From: CAZJDM01 sp964544765
GTDB taxonomy: Bacteria; Bdellovibrionota_B; Oligoflexia; CAYFLR01
Direction: 5' to 3'
Length of the DNA: 7,706 bases
Assembly (NCBI GenBank): GCA_964544765.1
Contig: CAZJDM010000191.1
Location: 1-7,706 of the forward strand
Part shown: positions 1 through 7,706 of the stretch, piece by piece
Layout of the letters: each line of letters opens with the position of its first letter
How positions within the stretch are numbered: the first letter of the stretch is position 1
Translations under genes and position numbers: made by a program
Notes under the pieces: generated by a model
Databases searched by the model: none
The model's input: only the letters and a program-made list of their open reading frames with translations
Told to the model about the DNA's origin: nothing

Positions 1-54
1 CACGTCCGGATCTGCGGGAGGTTAGGGTGAGTAATCACCCTTTTCTATCCCGAC
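1..54 (+). mobile_element. 3' end of a group II intron (domain V 3' strand and domain VI)
   Basis: Bases 1-12 match the 3' strand of a bacterial group II intron domain V, with the CACG then CCGGATC pattern; the 5' strand and tetraloop lie outside the window. Bases 13-54 fold as domain VI. GGGTGA (25-30) pairs perfectly with TCACCC (35-40) around a GTAA loop, and GGGA (16-19) pairs with TCCC (48-51). This leaves A47 bulged, eight nucleotides from the end, as a branch point should be. The element ends in AC at 53-54, fitting the AY 3' splice-site rule. The frame of the downstream gene has a TAA at 32-34, so this stretch cannot be coding there. Splicing at 54/55 would join TG from the upstream exon to G55, giving the Trp codon expected at this LamG position. 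The orientation matches the gene, as self-splicing requires. Structural class, intron-encoded protein and completeness cannot be judged. The call rests on recognised sequence and hand folding. Confidence 0.82.
47..47 (+). other. predicted branch-point adenosine of the group II intron
   Basis: A47 is unpaired between the flanking helices of the hand-folded domain VI (19/48 on one side, 20/46 and 21/45 on the other). It sits eight nucleotides from the predicted intron end when position 54 is counted as -1. Group II branch adenosines usually lie 7-8 nucleotides from the 3' splice site. This is inferred from the fold. Confidence 0.65.
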
Positions 55-3000
55 GCACCATGTTGCCATAGTTAGAAACGGGACAGCATTTAATATCTAC
101 TTGGATGGCAACTCTGTTGCTTCTGGTACATCTTCAAGTACTGTTAAAAATGTTGCAGAATCGATAAGAATAGCACGTAAAAGAGGGGAAGTGGCAGGTA
201 CTTATTCTTATGCAGGTTACATTGACGAAGTCAGGATCTCCAAAGGCATCGCCAGATGGGTTGGTAATTTTACACCACCAATAAGGTCCTATTGTGGTCC
301 AGACTATGCCGCAGAACCTAGAAATATAGTTGCTTGGTGGGATGGCGATGATGTAACTGATACAATCGTAAATGATCGTAAATCAACTCATGATGCTACT
401 ATGAATGGAACCATCAGTGTGGTAACAGGCAAGATTGGCAACGCGATAAATTTAAGTGGAAATAATTCAAAATTAACGGTTCCAGACGATAATGAACTGG
501 ATTTTACTACAAGTATGGGTATTTCTTTATTGGTAAAGAGTGACCAAGCTGAGCCTGCCAATACTCAAACGATTGTTTCTAAAGGACAGCGCAAAGCTAC
601 TTTGGATGTTTCTAGTTTTGTCTCTTTTGATGCGGGATCGGTTGGTACAAATACCAAAGGGTACCGTGGTGGGGTGTTTGATGGTAAATATATCTATTTT
701 ATTCCTAGCAATTATGGATCATCTTACCATGGCAAAGTGTTAAGATATGATACCACTTTGAGTTTTACCTCTGGTACAAGTTGGAGCAGTTTTGACGCAG
801 GATCAGTAGGTGCCAACACCAAAGGATATATAGGAGGAGTATTTGATGGTAAATATATCTATTTTGTCCCTTATAATGATGGCTCATCAAAGCATGGTAA
901 AGTGTTAAGATATGATGCCACTTTGAGTTTTACTTCTGGTACAAGTTGGAGCAGTTTTGACGCAGGATCAGTAGGGACCAACACCAAAGGATATATAGGA
1001 GGAGTATTTGATGGTAAATATATCTATTTTGTCCCTTTTATTGATGGATCATCTCAACATGGCAAAGTGTTAAGATACGATACAACTGACAATGATTCTT
1101 CTTTTGCCTTAAATTATCAAAAAGTAATAAATTCTGGATTAGGAGGTGAATCATTAGGTCCTAGTTTTATAATTCAAACTGATAGTGGAACTTACCATAC
1201 AACTTCTAAAACCACTTTAGATAATGGCTGGCATCATCTAGTTGCTCAATATACTGGAAGCCAGATAGAACTATATGTAGATGGTAGTTTGGTATCTAGT
1301 ACCGCTGCCACTGGTACTATAACTAATAGTTCTGCGGAAATAATCATTGGAGCTTTATATGGCGGTAAAAACTTTTTTAAAGGTTCTATTGATGAGTTGC
1401 AACTGTATTCAGTAACCTTAACGGCTGAAGAAATAGCAGATATTTACACTAAAAAATTTCTTAGTTTAGATATTGCTTTACACGATCCTTCATTATCTTT
1501 TGGTACCGATTCTACACCAACCTTCAGAGTTAGCGGAGTAGCGGATGGCTATACGATTGGACTTTACAAGTCTTTAGGTACTGGATGTGATGTCTTTTTA
1601 AAATATAAAGTTGCGACTGGTTCAACTGTAGATATTACTACTGACGCGTTATCTGAAGGTTTATACACCATGTATACCAAAGTGGAAAACGATGGTTCTG
1701 GTGGGCAATCTAACTGTTCAACAGAAGGTGCCAGCTATGCGTATGATACGTCATCTCCAGGGGTTGATTCAAATGTTGTGCTTATGATTCATGGTGATGG
1801 AACTGGTCAAAATTTTTTGGATAGTTCCTATAGTCAGCATACTGTAAGTGCTATTGGGACAGGGGTTCAACATAGCACGAGCGCTTTTAAGTTTGGTGAT
1901 TCCTCTCTTTGGTTCCCAGGAAATGACAATAATTATTTGAAAATTTCTGACAATATATCAGACTTTGATTTTGGTAGTGGGAATTTCACAATTGATTTTT
2001 GGTTACAGGCTTCTGAGGAAAAACAATATCAATATTTATTGGTACGTTGGGAAGGTGACGTATTGAAAAAACTGTGGATGGTGCGTGCGGATGAAAATAA
2101 GATAACTTTTTTGGCACGAAATCCAGAAGGATCAAACTTTATAAATTTTACAGGAGTTACACCTATTGTGCCAGATGGCAGTTTTCATCATATTGCGATA
2201 GTTCGTAGTGGTTCGTCTGTTAAATTATTTATTGACGGTATACAGGATGGTGAACAAACAGGTGTAAGCGGATCGGTTCAAACGCATTCATCAGTGCCTT
2301 TACAAATTGGTCAATATAGTACTTCTTATGATTATAATTATAAAGGTTACATAGATGAGATTCGCATATCCAAAGGTATAGCTCGTTGGACCGAAAACTT
2401 CACTGTACCCTTCCGTCCTTATTATGACTTGCCAGCAGAGCCTACAATATCTCTACAGGAACCTTCATCAACCACTAGTAATGATGCTACACCGACCTTT
2501 AGAGTAAGTGGCGTGCAAAATGGTTACACCGTTGGCCTTTATAAATCAACTGGTAGTGGTTGTGATACCTTATTAAAAGAAGTAGTTGCCAGTGGGACAA
2601 CTGTAGATATTACAACCGACACTTTAACTGATGGAACCTATTCTTTATATGTTAAAGTGGTCCAAAATGAAGGTGGTTATTCCTCGAGCTGTTCGGCAGT
2701 TGGCGCAGACTATGTTTTAGATCTTACTGCTCCTGATCCTCCTTCAGCATTAACTTTAGTTGATCCAACACCTGATAGTGGATCTCCATACTTTGATTCC
2801 ACACCAACGTTTAATATGAGTGGAGTAGTAAGTGGCGATACTATTGGATTATATTTTAATAGTAGTTGTACAAATTCTGCTGCCTCTGGTACTGCAAGTA
2901 GTACGACCATAAATCTTACTAGTAGCAATATTACTTCTGATGGAACCCATACCTATTATGTTGATGCCACTGATCCTGTAGGAAACAAGTCATCGTGTTC

Positions 3001-6000
3001 AACAGCTAATGTTGCATATGAATTTGCCTTTGTTTGTACACTTGACGACTCTAACACCACACTTTTAGTTCATTCTAACACAATTAATGGAAGTACAATT
3101 TTTACTGATTCTGCTGCTTCATCACATACGTTGACTAAAAATGGGAATGTTATACATTCCACTGATCAGAAGAAGTTTGGAAGTTCGAGTATTTATTTCG
3201 ATGGTACTGGTGGTTTTTTGAATATATCGAATCATGATGATTTTAAGTTTGGTAACGGAGATTTTACAGTTGAAGCTTTTGTATATTTTTCCGAATTGAG
3301 TACGAGCCATCAGGTACCAATGAGTTTTTGGACCGGAGGTGGTGCATTCAATAAAGCCTGGAATTTTGATGCAAACCCAAATTTATCAGTATTTTCCTTC
3401 CAGGTATCTAGCGATGGATCGTATGAACCCATATATATTGATAGTACGACAATACCTCAAACTGGTCAATGGTATCACATTGCGATAGAACGATCTGGTG
3501 ATACATTCAGACTATATATAAATGGCACCAAAGAAGCATCTGGTACTTATACAGGATCCGTATATAATACCACGGCAGATTTAATGATTGGAGGGAGGAA
3601 TAATACGGGCAAAATGAATGGTTATATAGATGAAATTAGAATTAGTAAAACCGCTAGATATAATACCGATGGATCTTTTACGGTTCCAACAACTCCTTTC
3701 TGTGATGTGACACCTGCAACCCCTGCTATCGTTTTACATGAACCTTCATCATCTTATGGAATTGATAATACACCTACCTTTAGAATTTATGGTGTGACAA
3801 AAGGATACACAGTAGGTATTTATAGATCAACGGGAAGTGGCTGCGATACGCTTTTAAAACAAGCTGTTGCTACTGGTTCAACTGTAGATATTACTACCGA
3901 TGTCCTGGCAGATGAGGGTACACATACCTACTATGCTAAAGTAGAGAGTAATGCTGAGGGAATTGCTTCAGGTTGTTCAGTTTCTGGGGTTAGTTATGAG
4001 TTAGATTCTAGTGTTTTTAGTGTTACTTGGGAGGGAGCTACTACAGATTTCACCTTCGATGGAGCTGATATAATTACTTCAACTGCTAATCGAACAATTT
4101 ATATTAACAATATTATATCGGGAGATGTAGAGGTATCACTCAACTTTGTATATGCAGACGATGATGGTGTGGTAAATGGTGGAGGTTGTGGTGATGCTCT
4201 TAGTTTTGGATTTTTTGACGCGAGTAATGTTGGTAGTTTAAACCAAAACTCTGCTTTGGGGATGCCATATCCTAGATGGATCGTTTATTCTTCTAGTGAT
4301 TATAACGCCAATTTTCAAGTACGAAAAGATAATACTCAAGTGAACTCCTTTACCCCTCTTAGTAGTGGCGATCAAATTAAATTAAGAAGAACTGATGGTA
4401 ATTTTTCTCTTATCGTAAATGATAGTACATATCATATTTGGGATACTAGATTTTTAGGAGATCTGCACTTTTCTTTGGGAACAGGCTGTGGTTTTAAAAT
4501 TACTAATTTTTCCATGAAGAAGTTATCAGTATCTGATTATTGTACAACTAACGATACTGACACGGTATTATTAATTCAATCTGACACTACAAATGAAACA
4601 GCTTCAATCACTGAGAATTCCTTATCAGGACACATAGTAACTAAAAATGGGGATGCTCATAATGAATATAGTGATGGTATTGCTAAATTTGGACAGAGTT
4701 CAATTTATTTTGATGGAACCGGGGATTATTTGAGTATTACAGAAAGTAATAGTAATGATTTTAATTTTGGTACTAGTGCTTTTACCGTTGATTTTTGGTT
4801 CCGGCTTGGAGCAGGTGATTTTCAGATAATTTCTATGTTGATGGGGGGTACGGGTGAAGCCAATCGTGAGTTATACATAGGATATATGAACACCAAAATG
4901 TATACTCAGATGGGAGATGGAAGCTGGCTGTACGTCGGCGATGCTAACGAATTTAATGATAATAACTGGCACCATTATGCTTTGGTTCGAGAGGGAACTA
5001 GTACTGATCAGGTTAAAATATATATGGATGGAGTGCAGCGTGGCACAATGACCAGATCTGGTAATGTGAATTTTTCTGGCGATCCGGGAGCAGGCGGAAA
5101 ATATATTGGTACAGATACTGGGCCAAACAACCTGACTGGATACTTGGATGAGATTCGGATTTCTAGAACCAAAAGATGGACCAGTAATTTTAGTCTACCT
5201 ACTAAGCGATATTGTGATGTTACCAATACTGCAGATGGTTCGGAAACGGTTTTACTAATTCACTCTGACACTGCAAATGAATCAGGTTCGATTACTGACA
5301 ACTCAGTATCAAAACACTCAATAACAAAGAATGGCGATGTGCATCACGAGTTTAGTAATGGAATTACTAAATTTGGACAAAGTTCCATTTACTTTGATGG
5401 GGTTGGGGATTATTTGAGTATCGATGATAATGTTGATTGGGATTTAAGCAGTGAGGATTTCACCATTGATTTTTGGGTATATTTTACAAAGGATCTTAGT
5501 AGTAATCAGGTATTCATGGGACAGTCTACATCTGGTTTTGCTAATTATTGGTATTTCTGGAGACACGGGAACGGACTGTTTAGATTTGAAGATAATACAA
5601 ACGGTATAGTAGTATCAGGAACTCCCTCACTTAGTATTAGTACAGGAAACTGGTATCATGTTGCTGTTACTCGTACTGGAAACCAATGGAAACTATATTT
5701 GAATGGTACTATATTTGGATCAGCAGCTTCTAATGTTACAATGCCTGATATTGTGGATTCTCTAACTATTGGAACTTTACAAAATACATCATATTTTGGT
5801 GGTTATATGGATGAGATCCATATAACCAAAGGAATTTCTAGGTGGAACAGTAATTTTAATCCACCTACTAAGCAATATGATGAAATTACTTGTATTGGTA
5901 TCGATGACGATACCAAGCTCCTGATCTCTTCTGATAATGAACCAGGTGATCCGATTGTTGATACTTCAGCTATGTCACATACGAACGATATAACATTATA

Positions 6001-7432
6001 TGGAGATATTGCTCACAGCACCACGGTAACTCCACCGTATGGCTCATTATCATCGTCTAGTATTTATTTTGATGGTGACGGGGATTACATTGATATTGCG
6101 CATCATACTGATTGGGAGTTTGTACAAAATGAACCTTTCGTTATTGATTTTTATATAAGACTTGATGGAACTCTTACAGAGACCGCCATGTTAATCAATC
6201 ATGGAGGTCAAGGGCAGTATATAACTGATTTTAATGGCTGGGGTATCTATCTTCATACAAATGGAGGTATGTATTTTAACTTATGGAACACAGGAAATCA
6301 AAGCCAAAGGAAATTGATAAATAGTGCCATGAATCTGGTTCCTGGGCAATGGTATCACCTTGCTGTTGTTAAAGATGATTCATCTGTATTAAGGTTGTTT
6401 AAAGACGGGGTTAAGGTAGCGGAAGCGTCCGATATGGCCTTTGTTCCACCTTCAAGCAACTTTCCGTTACGAATTGGTCGTGCTCCTCCAGGTGATGATA
6501 CTGGAGCAACTAAAGGACAATTTAAAGGATATCTTACAAATTTAAGAATATTGAAAGGAACCGATCGTGGTTGGAGCAGTAATTTTAATCCACCCACTAT
6601 TCCTTACTGTGAAGCTGAAACAGAGGATTCTTTTACTGGTCCATGTCCATCTGGCTTTATACCAGTACCTGGAGAGACAAGTCTTGGCACACCAGATTTC
6701 TGTGTCGCCAAATATGAAATGAGAAATGATGGTTCTGGTAATGCTGTGTCTCAGGCCGGAGGTACACCGTACGTAGAAATTAATCCTAACGATGCTTTTA
6801 CCAAATGCTCTAACATGAGCGAAGCAGGTTTTGAGTCGGGAACCTTTACTATGATTACCAATCCTGAGTGGATGACCATTGCTCGAAATATTGAGCAAGT
6901 GGCTTCTAATTGGTCAGGAGGCAGTATGGGATCAGGAACGCTGGCTCGAGGTTGGAGTCCAAATTCAGTATATGGAGATAGCTGGACCAACACGGCAGCG
7001 GCATCATCCGCAGGATCAAGTTGCCTTTATAATAGTGCTGTTAATGCCTGTGCTTCTAGTGGTAATCATCTTTATAGAAGAACCTTAGTTCTCAGTAATT
7101 CAGAAGAAATTTGGGATTTTTCTGGAAATGTCTTAGAGTGGGTTGATTGGGATGTTACAGGATCTTTTACTAGCGGACCAATTAATTGTCCAGCTAGTTG
7201 GAACGAGTTTAGCACTAGCTGTGCTGCTTTAAGCGATGGTGACTATAAACCAGCGGGTGGTTTTACCTCTGCCCAGGGTACAGGATGGTGGCTAGGTGGG
7301 GGTGGAGGTGCAATGCTTCGAGGTGGCTATTGGAATGATGGATGGTATGCTGGTGCGTTTGCGTTACTTTTGAATTCTGATGTGTCGAGTTCTCACGCTT
7401 TTACTGGTTTTCGCTGTGTATATAGACCATAA
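55..7432 (+). CDS. giant multidomain LamG / Ig-like / FGE-type C-lectin surface protein, 3' exon (N-terminus outside window)
   Basis: The frame is open from the predicted intron boundary to TAA at 7430-7432 and gives at least 2,458 residues. Counting residue 1 at the TTG at 101, the order is: partial LamG (to 66); LamG (69-452) interrupted by three propeller-like repeats (166-327); Ig-like (454-553); LamG (554-775); two Ig-like (776-874, 875-975); LamG (978-1202); Ig-like (1203-1304); a distinct lectin-like beta domain (1305-1477); three LamG (1478-1706, 1707-1928, 1929-2171); FGE/SUMF1-type C-lectin domain (2172-2443). No transmembrane segment or sorting motif is seen at the C-terminus. Paired cysteines in the Ig modules and cysteines at many LamG ends suggest an oxidising, extracytoplasmic setting. 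The role is inferred to be adhesion or ligand recognition, with the C-terminal lectin as the probable diversified binding face. TTG 101 is not the start, because the 15 codons before it (56-100) encode the conserved LamG strand HHVAIVRNGTAFNIY. Full-length product would require splicing of the intron. No gene symbol is justified. Confidence 0.95.
596..1081 (+). repeat. three tandem propeller-like repeats nested inside a LamG domain
   Basis: Three units of 52, 55 and 55 residues lie at 596-751, 752-916 and 917-1081. The core reads FDAGSVGTNTKGY, then GGVFDGKYIYFVP, a short variable loop, HGKVLRYD. Units 2 and 3 differ at 12 of 165 bases by my count (about 93% identity), so the duplication is recent or maintained by gene conversion. 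Differences that change residues fall mainly in the loop before HGKV (SNYGSSY, YNDGSSK, FIDGSSQ). The alternating Gly and aromatic strands look like beta-propeller blades, but three units cannot close a propeller alone, and I cannot name the family. The array splits one LamG domain: the part ending IVSKGQRK resumes at DNDSSFALNYQ. Confidence 0.88.
1460..4012 (+). repeat. four Ig-like beta-sandwich modules interleaved with LamG domains
   Basis: Modules lie at 1460-1759, 2426-2722, 2723-3025 and 3707-4012, each about 100 residues. Copies 1, 2 and 4 share the pattern EPSxxxxxDxTPTFRVSGV, GYTVGLYKSTGSGCD, TVDITTDxL, YxKVxxN, then a second Cys near CSxxGxxYxLD. The third is a diverged version, opening APDPPSALTLVDP and keeping STPTFNMSGV and GLYFNSSCT. 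They resemble the bacterial Ig-like domains of large adhesins that act as spacers. The two cysteines per module could form a disulfide. Copies 2 and 3 are adjacent; the others sit between LamG domains. The assignment rests on pattern recognition. Confidence 0.8.
4013..4531 (+). other. distinct lectin-like beta-rich domain within the giant protein
   Basis: About 173 residues (1305-1477 from TTG 101) match neither the LamG nor the Ig modules of this protein. The domain opens FSVTWEGATTDFTFDGADI, has an acidic YADDDGVVNGGGCGDALSFGFF segment split around residue 1350, and ends GDLHFSLGTGCGFKITNFSM. Alternating hydrophobic strands and a closing strand of the form FKITNFSMKKL suggest a jelly-roll of the legume-lectin or SPRY type. 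The Asp-rich loop could bind calcium. Two cysteines (GGCGD and GTGCG) could pair. The family name is uncertain, but the break from the flanking repeats is clear. Confidence 0.55.
6614..7429 (+). other. C-terminal FGE/SUMF1-type C-lectin domain, probable DGR variable protein scaffold
   Basis: Residues 2172-2443 carry family landmarks in order: CPSGFIPVPG, then GTPDFCVAKYEMRN near the start; EWMTIARNIE; NSEEIWDFSGNVLEWVDW (W at 2338 to W at 2350); MLRGGYWNDG (R at 2407); and a terminal GFRCV. In catalytic formylglycine-generating enzymes a Cys pair follows the RGGS motif. Here no Cys occurs between RGGYW and GFRC, so sulfatase-activating chemistry is unlikely and a binding role fits better. The same fold and ending are well known in DGR target proteins, whose variable residues decorate the C-type lectin face. 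The domain sits at the extreme C-terminus, where such targets keep it. Confidence 0.88.
7283..7417 (+). other. candidate DGR variable region (VR)
   Basis: The last 45 codons through GFRC carry the features of a DGR variable repeat. Conserved scaffold residues (RGG, W, AG, F, L, GFRC) alternate with positions whose codons have the form NNT or NNC: TAT 7328, GAT 7337, TAT 7346, CTT 7367, TCT 7376, GAT 7379, TCT 7391, CAC 7394, GCT 7397, TTT 7400. These are what A-to-N changes of AAT/AAC template codons produce, and related DGR targets often have Asn at such places. From 7340 to 7417 I count 9 adenines in 78 bases (about 12%), far below the A-rich surroundings. The bounds are approximate, and the left limit could be anywhere from about 7283 to 7316. 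No template repeat is in the window, so the call is an inference from protein family and base pattern. Confidence 0.68.
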
Positions 7433-7671
7433 GGGGATTTAAGCTTATAATCATGCATATATAGAAGGAATTTTAGCAACTTATTGACATTGTTTTTCAT
7501 AGACAACTTACTACTTTTTTTTCTTCTAATTTGTATTACTTAGCGCATTATCATCATATCTAATTAAATTTGGCTGGAAAACTTAATTTTATTCGCATTT
7601 ATCCCGATTAAGACAATAAGGGATAATAGTTTATAACATTCTTAAATTCCAAATTTTTTAAGGATTATGTG
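7433..7671. other. AT-rich intergenic region
   Basis: This stretch after the giant gene has no open frame of note on either strand and no recognisable tRNA or other RNA. It contains no copy of the variable region in direct or inverted orientation, so a DGR template repeat is not here. It holds an 8-base T run at 7515-7522 without a supporting GC stem, an 8-bp palindrome TAAGCTTA at 7440-7447 just after the stop, and the inverted repeat listed separately. Confidence 0.7.
7599..7626. repeat. 7-bp inverted repeat (possible hairpin)
   Basis: TTATCCC (7599-7605) is the exact reverse complement of GGGATAA (7620-7626), with a 14-base AT-rich loop. No T tract follows the right arm, so it is a poor intrinsic terminator. 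It lies about 165 bases after the stop codon, further than the hairpins described just after DGR variable regions. It could be an operator or mRNA structure ahead of the next gene, or chance in AT-rich DNA. Confidence 0.35.
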
Positions 7672-7706
7672 ATGTGCTATGTAAAAATATATAAAAATAG
7701 TATAAA
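7672..7706 (+). CDS. possible start of a downstream gene (partial, cut by window edge)
   Basis: An ATG at 7672 opens 11 codons reading MCYVKIYKNSI with no stop before the window ends. AAGGA at 7660-7664 lies seven bases upstream, a good ribosome-binding-site distance. The alternative ATG at 7667 is followed at once by TGA and can be excluded. In DGR loci the variable-protein gene is often followed by an accessory gene (avd), the template repeat and the reverse transcriptase; this fragment is too short to assign to any of them. The KIYKN stretch faintly recalls DGR reverse transcriptase N-termini, but that is weak. Confidence 0.35.
   Translation, partial: MCYVKIYKNSI

Larger units (their letters stand above)
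55..6613 (+). repeat. seven LamG-like (concanavalin A-type) domain repeats
   Basis: Copies lie at 55-298 (partial), 305-1456, 1760-2425, 3032-3706, 4532-5218, 5219-5884 and 5885-6613. Most share the same landmarks: an opening LLIHSD-type strand; SSIYFDGTGDYLSI; FTIDFW; a WHHVA-type strand followed by LYxDG; and GYIDEIRISKGIARW, then NFxxPTxxYC. The second copy is more diverged, opening AWWDGDD and ending DELQLYSVTLTAEEIADIY, which is the common free-standing LamG_3-like form. LamG domains are beta-sandwiches that bind glycans or proteins, often with calcium; the ligand cannot be read here. Copies five and six are the closest pair and abut directly, which suggests a tandem duplication. Boundaries are drawn by eye from the repeated landmarks. 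Confidence 0.9.

Noticed and set aside
25..44. Hairpin GGGTGA/TCACCC followed by TTTT as an intrinsic terminator
   Set aside because: The stem is short, the T tract is only four bases, and coding sequence resumes a few bases later. The hairpin is better explained as the distal stem of group II domain VI.
60..62. ATG at 60 as a start
   Set aside because: It is out of frame with the gene; the in-frame reading here is CAT GTT.
101..103. TTG as the translation start of the giant protein
   Set aside because: The 15 codons upstream (56-100) encode the conserved LamG strand HHVAIVRNGTAFNIY, and there is no ribosome site in front. The TTG is an internal Leu in YLDG.
2710..2928. Small antisense open frames, such as 2710-2928, 5008-5226 and 6542-6898 on the minus strand
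   Set aside because: They lie fully opposite well-conserved LamG, Ig or FGE coding sequence, have no recognisable domains, and look like shadows of the real frame.
6614..7429. Active formylglycine-generating enzyme or ergothioneine-type sulfoxide synthase
   Set aside because: The family fold is present, but the catalytic Cys pair after the RGG motif is missing, and the domain is fused to a giant repeat protein with a DGR-like tail.
7433..7480. Hairpin immediately after the variable region, as described for some DGRs
   Set aside because: Only short AT palindromes (TAAGCTTA, ATGCAT) are present; no convincing stem of 7 bp or more was found.
7484..7513. TTGACA at 7484-7489 as a promoter -35 box
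   Set aside because: No acceptable -10 box lies 16-18 bases downstream (best is about 3 of 6 matches). A TTGACA match alone is weak in AT-rich DNA of an unknown organism.
7515..7522. T run after the gene as a rho-independent terminator
   Set aside because: No GC-containing stem directly precedes it.
7600..7608. TATCCCGA shared with the intron end at 46-53, as a second intron boundary
   Set aside because: Eight shared bases without a domain V or VI fold around 7600 is compatible with chance.

Overview
The window is almost entirely one gene. A single reading frame runs from the left edge to 7432 and encodes at least 2,458 residues of a giant, repetitive, probably secreted or cell-surface protein. 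The DNA is AT-rich, and no taxonomic marker is present. LamG / Ig-like / sulfatase-modifying-factor mosaics of this kind are known from uncultured bacteria, predatory Bdellovibrio-like lineages and Patescibacteria, so an environmental or metagenomic bacterium is a guess. The true N-terminus and any signal peptide lie left of the window.

Left edge (1-54): this is not coding sequence. It reads as the last part of a group II intron on the same strand: the 3' strand of domain V, then a domain VI hairpin with a bulged A eight nucleotides from a terminal AC. The gene resumes at 55. The first exon base, G, would complete a TGG codon if the upstream exon ends in TG. That would give the W-H-H-V-A-I core found in the other LamG domains. 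The TTG at 101, which a gene caller may choose as start, lies inside a LamG strand and is not a real start.

Body (55-6613): seven LamG-type beta-sandwich domains (the first partial), four Ig-like modules and one unrelated lectin-like beta domain. Three near-identical propeller-like repeats of about 55 residues are nested inside the second LamG domain. Regularly placed cysteines fit an extracytoplasmic location.

C-terminus (6614-7429): a C-type-lectin-fold domain of the formylglycine-generating-enzyme (FGE/SUMF1) family. It lacks the catalytic cysteine pair and ends in the RGGxW...GFRC signature typical of diversity-generating-retroelement (DGR) variable proteins. The last ~135 coding bases include a markedly adenine-poor stretch, as expected for a DGR variable region (VR).

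Right edge (7433-7706): an AT-rich intergenic stretch with one modest inverted repeat, then a possible start of another gene at 7672. No template repeat, accessory gene or reverse transcriptase is in the window; if a DGR exists here they should lie to the right.

The working model is a giant binding protein: LamG and Ig modules form the stalk and glycan/protein-binding body, and a hypervariable lectin tip sits at the C-terminus. Two different reverse-transcriptase-based elements appear to act on the same gene, a group II intron inserted near the left edge and a DGR diversifying the right end.
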